A DNA stretch of 43,234 nucleotides from contig RFYP01000003.1 of NCBI GenBank assembly GCA_009921175.1, positions 1-43,234 on the forward strand. Direction: 5' to 3'. This document shows, one piece after another, positions 29,611-38,945 of the stretch (positions are counted from its first letter, which is position 1; every line of letters starts with the position of its first letter). This DNA comes from Flavobacteriia bacterium (GTDB lineage: Bacteria; Bacteroidota; Bacteroidia; Flavobacteriales; Flavobacteriaceae). The translations under genes were made by a program, and so were the position numbers. The notes beneath the pieces are model-generated. The model saw only the letters and a program-made list of their open reading frames with translations. It ran no database searches and was not told the DNA's origin.

Positions 29611-30375
29611 TTAGTGAAGATTTAGTTCAACGCCCACCGGGCAATGGTCCGAGTGTTTGGCTTCGGGGAGTATAAAGGATTTTGAAATCTGATTTTCTAA
29701 AGCGGCGGCAACCAAGGCATAATCTATCCGCCAGCCTTTGTTGTTGGCACGGGCATTGGCCCGATAGCTCCACCAACTGTAGTGGTGAGGATGAGGGTTG
29801 AGGTGTCGAAAAGAATCGATAAATCCTGAACGGAGAAAACCGTCAAGCCAGGCGCGTTCTTCGGGTAAAAATCCCGAAACCGTTTTGTTGCGTACCGGGT
29901 CATGTATGTCGATGGCCTGGTGACAAATATTATAATCGCCGCAGATGACTAGGTTGGGAATTTCTTTTTTAAGGCGGTTGATATAGGCCTGAAATTCATC
30001 CATAAATTGAAATTTATACGCCAAACGGTCGGTATTGGTTCCCGAGGGCAAATACAAACTGATGATGGATACTCCTTTAAAGTCCACACGCAGCACCCGC
30101 CCCTCAAAATCCATTTGGTCAATTCCGGTACCATAGGTCACCGCTAGGGGGGTATTTTTCGTCAATATCGCTACCCCGCTATACCCCTTTTTTTGGGCCG
30201 AAAACCAATAGTGCTCATAGCCCATTTTTTCGAAAATAGACGTATCGACCTGTTCTTGCATAGCCTTGGTCTCTTGCAGACACAAGACATCGGGCTGGGC
30301 AGCCGTCAGCCAAGTTTCAAACCCTTTGTTCAGTGCAGCACGAATTCCGTTGACGTTGTAGGAAATTATTTTCAT
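29611..30375 (-). CDS. xth: Exodeoxyribonuclease III
   Basis: MKIISYNVNGIRAALNKGF; DVLCLQETK; ICGDYNICHQAIDIHDP; GWRIDYALV; SDHCPVGVEL. Confidence 0.95.
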   Translation of the reverse strand: MKIISYNVNGIRAALNKGFETWLTAAQPDVLCLQETKAMQEQVDTSIFEKMGYEHYWFSAQKKGYSGVAILTKNTPLAVTYGTGIDQMDFEGRVLRVDFKGVSIISLYLPSGTNTDRLAYKFQFMDEFQAYINRLKKEIPNLVICGDYNICHQAIDIHDPVRNKTVSGFLPEERAWLDGFLRSGFIDSFRHLNPHPHHYSWWSYRANARANNKGWRIDYALVAAALENQISKSFILPEAKHSDHCPVGVELNLH

Positions 30376-30435
30376 CGAACACTAAAATACAATTTGTTTT
30401 CGTTACTTTATAAAGCATAGCAACATCCTAAATCC

Positions 30436-30465
30436 CAAACCTATGAACAATACACGCACATTCAA
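30436..30465 (-). promoter_or_regulatory. Bacteroidota-type promoter TTG-N19-TAGGTTTG reading toward xth
   Basis: Minus strand TTG 30465-30463, TAGGTTTG 30443-30436. Overlaps the ATG (30443) and first codons of the divergent gene. Confidence 0.55.
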
Positions 30466-31033
30466 CCGGCTATTTAAAAGAAGTAGTCTACTTATTGCCT
30501 GTCTATTTTTTGGCCTGGCCTATGGGCAAAATACCGCAAGCAAGGACAGCTTGAATCCCACCTATGAGTTACGGCTGGATATTTTCCAATTGGTCATACT
30601 TCCGGGGATAGAGCTTAGTTACGAACGCTTTATCGATGATTTATCGAGTTGGGGCGTTACGGGTTTCTACAATTTTGACGCAAAATTTTACAAAGGATAC
30701 CGCTTTGAAAATTTTGAAATTCCCCCCTATTACCGGGTGTATTTTCGTCAAAAAAAAGCTCAAAATTCAGGGCTATTTGTACAGCCTTTTTTAAGCCTGG
30801 TCAAGGGAGAGTACGATGTTTACCAAAATGATTATCCCTTTTATTCTGGCAATGATTTTTTTGGATTTGCCGGAGGGGCACTGATTGGTTTTAAATGGAT
30901 AAACCAAAAGCGTTTTTCCTTTGAAATCCATGCGGGTGTGGGGCGTTATTTTAAATTCGACTCAGAAAATGACTCCTTCCAGGAAGGCACCGCCTACCCG
31001 CGTATCAGTTTTGCCATCGGTAAGCGATTTTAA
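30443..31033 (+). CDS. Predicted outer-membrane beta-barrel protein, unknown function (DUF3575-like)
   Basis: 196 aa with signal peptide ending AYGQ, alternating beta pattern, terminal aromatic (FAIGKRF). Confidence 0.6.
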   Translation: MNNTRTFNRLFKRSSLLIACLFFGLAYGQNTASKDSLNPTYELRLDIFQLVILPGIELSYERFIDDLSSWGVTGFYNFDAKFYKGYRFENFEIPPYYRVYFRQKKAQNSGLFVQPFLSLVKGEYDVYQNDYPFYSGNDFFGFAGGALIGFKWINQKRFSFEIHAGVGRYFKFDSENDSFQEGTAYPRISFAIGKRF

Positions 31034-32571
31034 CGTTTAAGCAACCACTGCTTGGGGTTGACTTTGGCCGCCAATAGTGCTGGTATTTCGGCCATAGACA
31101 CCCGTTGCTGCTCCATACTGTCACGGTCACGTAGGGTAACCGTTTGGTCCTCAAGCGACTGATGATCTACTGTAATACAAAAGGGGGTTCCCAAAGCGTC
31201 TTGACGGCGGTAACGTCGTCCGACAGCATCTTTTTCGTCATAAACCGTGGCCATATCCCATTTGAGCATATCGACCAATTGCCGAGCCTGCTCAGGAAGT
31301 CCGTCTTTTTTGACCAAGGGCAAAACGGCCACTTTGGTTGGCGCCAGTACGGCAGGGAGTTTAAGTACCGTTCGGGTATTGCCATCTTCTAGGGTTTCTT
31401 CGGTAAAGGCATGTGAGAAAACTGCCAAAAACATACGGTCTAGTCCGATGGAAGTTTCCAACACATAGGGTGTGTAACTTTCGTTGCGATCGGGGTCAAA
31501 ATATTTAAGCTTTTTACCGGCGTATTTCTCGTGATTGCTCAAGTCAAAGTCGGTACGGGAATGTATTCCCTCCAATTCTTTAAAACCAAAGGGAAATTTA
31601 AACTCGATATCACAGGCTGCATCGGCATAATGGGCCAATTTTTCGTGGTCGTGAAAACGGTAATTTTCGGCAGGAATCCCCAGACTTAAGTGCCAGTTTA
31701 GGCGGGTTTTTTTCCAGTGTTGGTGCCATTCTTTTTGGGAGCCGGGCGGGATAAAGAACTGCATTTCCATTTGCTCAAATTCGCGCATGCGAAATATAAA
31801 TTGGCGGGCAATAATTTCGTTGCGAAATGCTTTTCCGGTTTGGGCTATACCAAAAGGCAGTTTCATCCTTCCGGTTTTTTGGACATTGAGGAAATTGACA
31901 AAAATCCCCTGGGCCGTTTCGGGTCTAAGGTACAAGTCCATCGCTGTAGCGGCAGAGGCCCCCAGCTTGGTGCCAAACATCAAATTAAATTGCTTGACTT
32001 CGGTCCAGTTGCGCGAACCCGACTCGGGACAGGCAATTTCCAATTCTTCGATTAGGGCCTTGACATCGTCCAAATCCTCTTTTTCGAGCGATTGCCCCAG
32101 GCGTTTAAGAATCGAGTCTGCTTTTTCTTGATAGGCTATAACACGGGGATTGGTAGCGACAAACTGTGCCTGGTCAAATTGGTCGCCAAAACGCTTGGCT
32201 GCCTTGGTAATTTCCTTCTCGATTTTGGCTTCGATTTTGGCCACATAATCTTCTACCAAAACATCGGCACGGTATCTTTTTTTGGAGTCTTTATTGTCAA
32301 TCAGCGGGTCGTTAAAGGCATCGACATGGCCCGAGGCTTTCCAAGTAGTGGGATGCATAAAGATGGCGGCATCGATCCCCACGATGTTGTCGTGCAGTTG
32401 CACCATCGATTTCCACCAGTATTCGCGTATGTTATTTTTGAGTGCTACGCCATTTTGTCCGTAGTCGTACACCGCACTTAGTCCGTCGTATATTTCGCTC
32501 GAAGGAAAAACAAAGCCGTATTCCTTGGCATGTGCGATGATTTTTTTAAAAGTATCGTTGTCGTTTGCCAT
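31030..32571 (-). CDS. glyS: Glycyl-tRNA synthetase (single-chain, class II)
   Basis: Conserved GlyRS motifs RPETAQGIFVNFLNV, FGIAQTGKAFRNEI, FRMREFEQMEMQFF, VLETSIGLDRMFLA. Start taken at ATG 32571 (MANDNDTFKKI). Confidence 0.95.
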   Translation of the reverse strand: MANDNDTFKKIIAHAKEYGFVFPSSEIYDGLSAVYDYGQNGVALKNNIREYWWKSMVQLHDNIVGIDAAIFMHPTTWKASGHVDAFNDPLIDNKDSKKRYRADVLVEDYVAKIEAKIEKEITKAAKRFGDQFDQAQFVATNPRVIAYQEKADSILKRLGQSLEKEDLDDVKALIEELEIACPESGSRNWTEVKQFNLMFGTKLGASAATAMDLYLRPETAQGIFVNFLNVQKTGRMKLPFGIAQTGKAFRNEIIARQFIFRMREFEQMEMQFFIPPGSQKEWHQHWKKTRLNWHLSLGIPAENYRFHDHEKLAHYADAACDIEFKFPFGFKELEGIHSRTDFDLSNHEKYAGKKLKYFDPDRNESYTPYVLETSIGLDRMFLAVFSHAFTEETLEDGNTRTVLKLPAVLAPTKVAVLPLVKKDGLPEQARQLVDMLKWDMATVYDEKDAVGRRYRRQDALGTPFCITVDHQSLEDQTVTLRDRDSMEQQRVSMAEIPALLAAKVNPKQWLLKR

Positions 32572-32575
32572 GCCG

Positions 32576-32604
32576 CAAAAATACTTATTTTTAAACCTCC
32601 TCAA
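32576..32604 (-). promoter_or_regulatory. Bacteroidota-type promoter TTG-N18-TATTTTTG immediately upstream of glyS
   Basis: Minus strand reads TTG-AGGAGGTTTAAAAATAAG-TATTTTTG-CGGC-ATG. Confidence 0.6.
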
Positions 32605-32613
32605 GTCCAATCC

Positions 32614-33312
32614 ATGAAAAAAACGGCAAGCTCTTTTTGGTCTTCCCTGTGGCAACTGTTTTTTCCTCCACTGTGTTACAGCTGTGGTCGGGTACTGCAA
32701 CACTATGAAAATACCCTCTGCCTCCAGTGTGAAATCAGCCTAACGGAAAGTCATTTTGCCCCAGACAAACCCAACCCCATGCAACAACGATTGGCTGAGC
32801 ATGTCCCTGTGGAATTCGCAACTGCCCTTTTTTTGTTTTATCCCCAAGGGAAAATTGAACAGTTGCTTTACCAACTCAAATACAAAGGACAAGAAAAGTT
32901 AAGTGCTTATTTTGGTTGTTGGGCGGCCAGGGAATTACCTCCGACTTTGTTTCGCCAATGTACGGCCGTGATCCCAATGCCCTTGCATACCAAGCGACAA
33001 CGCAAACGCGGCTACAATCAGGTGCAGGGATTTGCCGAAAAATGGGCCACCGACTTGGGTATCCCCCTAAGAAACGATGTGGTTTGGCGCAAGAAAAACA
33101 CCCGACAACTGGCCAGCGGAAAGGTCAAAAACCGTTGGGAAGAAGTACAGGATGCCTTTGTGCTCTATCCAATCACCGAAATGTCTGACAATCATTGGTT
33201 GTTGGTTGACGATGTGATGACCAGCGGCGCTTCGCTCTGTGCCTGTGCCAAAACCCTCTTGCAGATTCCCCGTTCAAAAATCAGCATTGTCACCATTGCC
33301 TATAGGAAGTAA
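32614..33312 (+). CDS. comF: ComF-family protein (phosphoribosyltransferase-like)
   Basis: FFPPLCYSCGRVL...CLQCE zinc-like motif; RKRGYNQVQGFAEKWA; LLVDDVMTSGASLCACAKTL. Start taken at 32614. Confidence 0.92.
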   Translation: MKKTASSFWSSLWQLFFPPLCYSCGRVLQHYENTLCLQCEISLTESHFAPDKPNPMQQRLAEHVPVEFATALFLFYPQGKIEQLLYQLKYKGQEKLSAYFGCWAARELPPTLFRQCTAVIPMPLHTKRQRKRGYNQVQGFAEKWATDLGIPLRNDVVWRKKNTRQLASGKVKNRWEEVQDAFVLYPITEMSDNHWLLVDDVMTSGASLCACAKTLLQIPRSKISIVTIAYRK

Positions 33313-33350
33313 GTAGAATATTGTATTATTTTTGTGGCAGAGTCCATCGC

Positions 33351-35027
33351 ATGAAATCTGTCACCGCTTCCGTTCTTCTTCTTTTAGTGCTAAGCAGCAT
33401 TGGTTGCGCCAAAAGAGGAACCCCTACTGGCGGAGCCAAAGACAGTATTCCTCCCGTATTGCTTAATGCAAGCCCCAAACAAAACACCATTTTTTTTGAT
33501 GCCGAAAAAATCACCCTGACCTTTGACGAATACATCAAACTCAATGACATCAATAAACAATTGATTATTTCACCGCCTTTGGCCTCCCAAGCGTATAAAG
33601 TGGACCCACAAACCACCATCGCCAAAAAAATAGAAATCCAATTGCTCGATAGCCTCGCCCCCAATACGACCTATACCTTTAATTTTGGTGAAAGCATTAC
33701 CGATAATAACGAGGGCAATATCCTGCCTTTTTTTACCTACACCCTCTCAACCGGAGCGACCATTGACTCCTTGTATGTCCGAGGACAGGTACGCGATGCG
33801 TTTGACGAAGACACCCCCACCTATGTTGCCGTACAGCTCTATCCTGTGGATAGCGTTTACAGTGATTCGACCATCTTTAAAAAGCAACCGCTCTATGTGG
33901 CCAGTACCTTAGATTCGACCACTTATCGTTTTCAAAACCTCAAAGCGGGCACCTACGAAATCATCGCCATCAAAGACCAGGCTCGGAATTACTTCTTTGA
34001 TCAAAATGTCGATAAAATTGGGTTTTATAACGAATTTATTACCCTGCCCCAAGACAGTGTGATCGACCTCAAACTCTTTAAAGAAATTACCAACTTTAGC
34101 TGGGCACGGCCCTTTTTTATCAATGAGCGCCATATCGGCCTGCCCTATTACGGAAACTATAATGGGCAAAAAATGGAGTTGATCAGCGAAGTGCCCGAAC
34201 GCTTTGAAAGTTTGATTAATAAAAATAGAGAAACCGATACCCTTAATTTTTGGTTTAAAGGCATCGCAACCGATTCGTTAAAATTCCAATACCCACTTCA
34301 AGATTCCTTGCGCACCACAACCGTAAAATTTGCAAAACCCATCCCAGACTCCTTGGTCATCAGCCGGATCACCAGTGGAGATATTAAACTTAAAGACACT
34401 TTTCGACTGGCTTCCAACCTACCCCTTGTCCAATTAAATCCGGACAAAATCACGGTACGGGATATCGACTCCCTGCTCGTCCCTTTTAAAGCGGCCATTG
34501 AAAATAATTACGACCGGGTGCGAATTGTTTTTGCGCTTGAGCCCAACAACAAGTATCAAATTGATCTTTTGCCCGAAGCATTGACCGATTTCTTTGGCAG
34601 TGTCAACGACACCCTACAATTTGCCTCAACTACCCAATCTATTGAGAGCTACGGTTCGATAATCATCAATCTACAATACGAGGACAATACCCCCTATCTT
34701 TTGGAACTGCTTGACGCTAAAAAAGAAACCGTTCGAAGATTAACGAGCCAAGAGGGAAATACACGTATTGTATGGGAATTGTTACCCCCGGGCAAATATA
34801 AAATTCGATTTACCGCCGATGCCAATGGCAATCAAAAATGGGATACCGGTCATTACCTGAACAAGCAACAACCCGAAGAAGTCTTGTATTACCCCACCGA
34901 GCTAGATTTACGGGCCAATTGGGACCTAAACGAAACTTTTAATGTAAATCAAATTCGTCGCGATCTTCTAGAAACGGTAACTGCTTCCGCAACGCTTGCA
35001 GCTCCAGAAGATCCAAACCAGCCCTAA
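33351..35027 (+). CDS. Ig-like-domain lipoprotein (Big_5/SbsA-Ig type)
   Basis: Lipobox LVLSSIGCAKRG; PPVLLNASPKQNTIFFDAEKITLTFDEYIKL Big_5-like; start taken at 33351. Confidence 0.82.
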   Translation: MKSVTASVLLLLVLSSIGCAKRGTPTGGAKDSIPPVLLNASPKQNTIFFDAEKITLTFDEYIKLNDINKQLIISPPLASQAYKVDPQTTIAKKIEIQLLDSLAPNTTYTFNFGESITDNNEGNILPFFTYTLSTGATIDSLYVRGQVRDAFDEDTPTYVAVQLYPVDSVYSDSTIFKKQPLYVASTLDSTTYRFQNLKAGTYEIIAIKDQARNYFFDQNVDKIGFYNEFITLPQDSVIDLKLFKEITNFSWARPFFINERHIGLPYYGNYNGQKMELISEVPERFESLINKNRETDTLNFWFKGIATDSLKFQYPLQDSLRTTTVKFAKPIPDSLVISRITSGDIKLKDTFRLASNLPLVQLNPDKITVRDIDSLLVPFKAAIENNYDRVRIVFALEPNNKYQIDLLPEALTDFFGSVNDTLQFASTTQSIESYGSIIINLQYEDNTPYLLELLDAKKETVRRLTSQEGNTRIVWELLPPGKYKIRFTADANGNQKWDTGHYLNKQQPEEVLYYPTELDLRANWDLNETFNVNQIRRDLLETVTASATLAAPEDPNQP

Positions 35028-35733
35028 ACGTCTGTGCATCGCCTTTGACAGGCGAAGAAATGGAATCCCCCAAACCGTTGTACACGGCCGAATGTCCGGG
35101 ATATTGGTGGCCATTAGGATCAGAACCCGTTCGATTGACACCGATACAAAAAGCCATGTTTTCGATGGCCCTGGCTTGGAGCAAGGTATCCCAAGCCCGA
35201 ATACGGGGTTGGGGCCAATTGGCAACAAATATCAGTAAATCATAGGCCGATTGATTGCGCGACCAAACCGGAAACCGCAGGTCATAACAAATACGCAGAC
35301 AGATACGCCAACCCTTGTAGGTCACTATCCCCGCCTCTTTTCCTGCCGTATAGGCAAGGTGCTCGCCCGCCAGGGTAAAGGTGTGTCGTTTGTCATAGGT
35401 CTCAACCCTCCCTGTTGGGGTGACAAAAACAAAACGGTTATAGTACGTATTGTTGGAAGAAATCACTAGGCTTCCCAGTAAAGCAGCACCCGTTTGCTTC
35501 GCCCAATTTTTCATCCACCCAATCGTAGGGCCATCCATCGCTTCTGCTCCGTTTTGAGGCTGCATGGTAAAACCCGTGGTAAACATTTCGGGTAGAATAA
35601 TCAGGTCCGTTCCCGGCGCCAATTCGGAAATCCGCTGGTCAAAATGCTCCCGGTTTGCCTGGGGCGATTCCCAAATTAAATCGGCCTGTAATAGCGCAAC
35701 TTCAAGTTTTGTTTTTCTATCTTGTACTTTCAT
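34939..35733 (-). CDS. Carbon-nitrogen hydrolase (nitrilase superfamily, omega-amidase/YafV-like)
   Basis: Glu LILPEMFTTGFTMQP, Lys ETYDKRHTF, Cys RICYDLRFPVWSRN; C-terminus LPFLEDRDEFDLH resembles YafV-type ends. Confidence 0.92.
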   Translation of the reverse strand: MKVQDRKTKLEVALLQADLIWESPQANREHFDQRISELAPGTDLIILPEMFTTGFTMQPQNGAEAMDGPTIGWMKNWAKQTGAALLGSLVISSNNTYYNRFVFVTPTGRVETYDKRHTFTLAGEHLAYTAGKEAGIVTYKGWRICLRICYDLRFPVWSRNQSAYDLLIFVANWPQPRIRAWDTLLQARAIENMAFCIGVNRTGSDPNGHQYPGHSAVYNGLGDSISSPVKGDAQTFRAGLDLLELQALRKQLPFLEDRDEFDLH

Positions 35734-35742
35734 CTAGATGAA
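35729..35742. repeat. 14-bp perfect palindrome TTCATCTAGATGAA
   Basis: Self-complementary; contains the start codon of the minus-strand amidase and lies 32 nt before the plus-strand hydrolase start. Confidence 0.6.
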
Positions 35743-35774
35743 GCTACAATTTTTATCTTATTAATAAAACGCTT

Positions 35775-36929
35775 ATGCAATTGTATTCTTTTTTGACGGC
35801 TCTTTTCTGCATGGTGCTTACCGTCCAAGCACAGGATTATTATTACCCCGAGGCCGGGGCACAATGGGAACAAAAATCACCGGAGAGTTTTGGCCTTTCT
35901 TCGGCCAAAATCAAGGCGGTAGTTTCTTTTGCAGAAGAAAACGAATACAGTGAGTCTAGAGATTTGCGCGTGGCCATCCTAAAAGGATTTAGTCGCGAAC
36001 CGTACCATCAAATTTTGGGCCCGACCAAAAAACGGGGAGGACCCGCCGGAATGATTCTTAAAAATGGCTATGTTATTGCTGCTTGGGGAGACACCCAACG
36101 GGTAGATATGACCTTTAGCGTAACCAAAAGTTATTTGGCTACCTTAGCAGGCCTTGCGCTCCAAGAGGGGCATATTCTGTCGCTAGACGATAACGTCTAT
36201 TCCTATGTTTGGGACTACACCTTTGACGGTGCCCATAATCAAAAAATCACCTGGACCCATCTACTTCATCAAACCTCCGATTGGTCGGGGCAACTTTGGG
36301 GCGGATATGACTGGGCCGATCGGCCCCCTAGCAAAGGCGGAATTGATGACTGGAAATACAGAACCCTTAACGAGCCCGGCACCTATTTTAAATACAACGA
36401 TGTTCGGGTCAATGTGTTGGCCTATTCTCTATTGCAAGTCTGGCGAAAGGCCTTGCCGGTGATATTAAAAGAAAAAATCATGGACCCTATCGGAGCCTCA
36501 AACAGCTGGCGATGGTTTGGCTATGACAACTCGTGGGTCGTCATGGATGGTTATAAAGTGCAGTCGGTCTCGGGAGGAGGACACTCCGGTGGTGGGCTTT
36601 TTATCAATACCGAAGACCATGCACGTTTTGGCTTGCTATACTTGTCCAACGGGAAGTGGCAGGGTAAACAATTGCTCGACCCCAGTTGGATAAAAAAAGC
36701 ATTGGAACCCGCAAAGGCCAACCCAAATTATGGAATGCTCTGGTGGCTCAACAATCCGGAAGGAAGTAATTATGTAAAAACCATTTCCGATCGGATGTAT
36801 TATGCGGCCGGCTTTGGGGGGAATTTTATCATGATTTTTCCCGAAGAAGATATGGTCATTGTCACACGTTGGCTCGAACCTTCCAAGCGTGTAGCCTTCC
36901 TAGAATTGGTGGCTCAGGCCTTGGATTAG
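35775..36929 (+). CDS. Secreted serine hydrolase, beta-lactamase family
   Basis: Signal peptide ending VQAQ; SVTKSYLA (SxxK) motif; YND triad-like motif; 384 aa. Confidence 0.88.
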   Translation: MQLYSFLTALFCMVLTVQAQDYYYPEAGAQWEQKSPESFGLSSAKIKAVVSFAEENEYSESRDLRVAILKGFSREPYHQILGPTKKRGGPAGMILKNGYVIAAWGDTQRVDMTFSVTKSYLATLAGLALQEGHILSLDDNVYSYVWDYTFDGAHNQKITWTHLLHQTSDWSGQLWGGYDWADRPPSKGGIDDWKYRTLNEPGTYFKYNDVRVNVLAYSLLQVWRKALPVILKEKIMDPIGASNSWRWFGYDNSWVVMDGYKVQSVSGGGHSGGGLFINTEDHARFGLLYLSNGKWQGKQLLDPSWIKKALEPAKANPNYGMLWWLNNPEGSNYVKTISDRMYYAAGFGGNFIMIFPEEDMVIVTRWLEPSKRVAFLELVAQALD

Positions 36930-38143
36930 GAAGACACCGAGTCAAGCCCTTCGGGATAGAGAAAGTGATTGTACGGAAATCGCGTGATGTGAATTTTACG
37001 CACGGTTTCGTATACCTTGGCTCTAAAGTCGTCTAGGTTGTCTTTGTTTAGGGCAGAAATAAAAAGGGCCCGACCGTTGCTTTTGCTCAACCAAGTCTCT
37101 TGCCACTCGGCCAAAGTATAATGACTGCTTGTCCTTTCTTGCACCAGGTCTTCTTCATCCCAAACTTCAGGCTGGTAGGCATCAATTTTGTTAAATACCA
37201 TAAGGGTCGGTTTATCTTTGGCCTGGATATCAGACAAAATTTGATTCACCGACTCGATATGTTCTTCAAAATTGGGGTGCGAAAGATCGACAACATGCAA
37301 AAGTAAATCGGCTTCTTGCACTTCGTCCAGGGTGCTTTTAAACGATTCGACCAACTGGGTGGGCAGTTTTCTGATAAACCCCACGGTGTCACTCAACAGA
37401 AAAGGTAGATTGCCAATGACCACCTTACGAACCGTAGTGTCCAAGGTGGCAAAAAGCTTGTTTTCGGCAAAAACATCACTCTTCGCAATGACGTTCATCA
37501 AGGTCGATTTACCCACGTTGGTATAACCCACCAGGGCTACCCTTACTAAGGATCCTCGGTTTCCCCGTTGGGTGCTCATTTGCCTGTCGATCAGGGTCAA
37601 TTTCTTTTTCAGCAGGGCAATCTTATCTCGGACTATACGTCGGTCGGTTTCGATTTCGGTTTCTCCGGGTCCGCGCATACCGATTCCCCCGCGTTGACGT
37701 TCTAAGTGTGTCCATAAGCCCTTGAGGCGCGGCAGTAGGTATTCGTATTGGGCCAGTTCGACTTGCGTACGGGCATAGCTTGTTTGCGCCCTTTGGGCAA
37801 AAATATCGAGAATCAAACCGGTGCGGTCTAGAATTTTACACCGTAATATTTTTTCGATATTTCCCTGCTGGGCTGGGGTGAGTTCATCATCAAAAATCAC
37901 TGTAGAAACCGCATGGGCCTCAACATAGGCCGCAACTTCTTCCATCTTACCGGAACCGATAAAGGTCTTGGGGTTGGGCAGGGGCATATTTTGCGTAAAT
38001 CGATGGAGTACCTGTCCACCTGCCGTATAGGTCAAGAAGGCCAGCTCGTCCAAGTATTCTTTGGATTGGGCAGCGTTCTGTGTGGCGGTAATCACCCCCA
38101 CCAAAACGGTGTTTTCGTAGGCCAATTGTTGTTTTTCGATCAT
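36926..38143 (-). CDS. hflX: GTPase HflX
   Basis: RGGIGMRGPGETEIETDRR; GYTNVGKSTLMN; DTVGFIRKLPTQLVESFKSTLDE; FNKID. Confidence 0.96.
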   Translation of the reverse strand: MIEKQQLAYENTVLVGVITATQNAAQSKEYLDELAFLTYTAGGQVLHRFTQNMPLPNPKTFIGSGKMEEVAAYVEAHAVSTVIFDDELTPAQQGNIEKILRCKILDRTGLILDIFAQRAQTSYARTQVELAQYEYLLPRLKGLWTHLERQRGGIGMRGPGETEIETDRRIVRDKIALLKKKLTLIDRQMSTQRGNRGSLVRVALVGYTNVGKSTLMNVIAKSDVFAENKLFATLDTTVRKVVIGNLPFLLSDTVGFIRKLPTQLVESFKSTLDEVQEADLLLHVVDLSHPNFEEHIESVNQILSDIQAKDKPTLMVFNKIDAYQPEVWDEEDLVQERTSSHYTLAEWQETWLSKSNGRALFISALNKDNLDDFRAKVYETVRKIHITRFPYNHFLYPEGLDSVSS

Positions 38144-38146
38144 CGG

Positions 38147-38908
38147 TTAGTCGCGCTTCCAGGTTTTAAGGCTGGGGGTGGTATCGACCAGCTCAACATA
38201 GGTAAAATGCGTGATCCAATCCCCGGTATTGATGTATGTTGCCTTTTGGGACAAGGCAATTTCTAAGGGCAAATGCCGATGGCCAAACAAGAAAAAATCA
38301 CGGTGTTTTTGTTCTAATTTTCGACGGCAGTATTGCGCCAGCCATTCCTGATCATCACCCAAAAATCGAATGTCTTCATCACCGGAAATCAATTTGTTTT
38401 GGGTCGAAAGGTATTGCCCGAGGCGTATCCCAATATCGGGATGTACCCACCGAAACAGAAATTTTAGAAAAGGGTTCGTAAACACTTTTTTCATACGCTT
38501 GTATCCGTGGTCGTTGGGACCCAAACCGTCACCATGGCCGATCAAGTATTTTTTGCCATTAAGGATAAAATCCTGGGGTTTGTGAAAAACAGTAATTCCC
38601 AATTCTTTTTCAAAGTAATCGGTCATCCATAAATCGTGGTTCCCTACAAAATAATAAATAGGCAGTCCGCGATCGGCTAGACTGGCCAATTTACCCAAGG
38701 TCCGGACAAAGCCCCGAGGAACGACTTTTTTGTATTCAAACCAAAAGTCAAAAAGATCACCCAACAAAAAGAGCGCACCGGCCTTGTCTTCGATATAGTC
38801 CAGCCATTCCAAAAAAGCTGCTTCGCGCACTTTACTCGCCTCGTAGGTGGGCGCACCAAAGTGTTGGTCTGAAGCAAAAAAAATAGGTTTGTCCGAGCGG
38901 ATCTCCAT
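38147..38908 (-). CDS. UDP-2,3-diacylglucosamine diphosphatase-like metallophosphoesterase (LpxH-like)
   Basis: FFASDQHFGAP, LLGDLFDFWFEYKKVVPRG, VGNHDLWM, GHGDGLGP, FGHRHLPLE. Start taken at 38908. Confidence 0.9.
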   Translation of the reverse strand: MEIRSDKPIFFASDQHFGAPTYEASKVREAAFLEWLDYIEDKAGALFLLGDLFDFWFEYKKVVPRGFVRTLGKLASLADRGLPIYYFVGNHDLWMTDYFEKELGITVFHKPQDFILNGKKYLIGHGDGLGPNDHGYKRMKKVFTNPFLKFLFRWVHPDIGIRLGQYLSTQNKLISGDEDIRFLGDDQEWLAQYCRRKLEQKHRDFFLFGHRHLPLEIALSQKATYINTGDWITHFTYVELVDTTPSLKTWKRD

Positions 38909-38945
38909 AGGATTGGCTTGTAAAGGCAAAGGTAATAAATCCGTT

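Noticed and set aside
32092-32481. 129-aa plus-strand ORF
   Set aside because: Antisense to glyS; probable shadow ORF.
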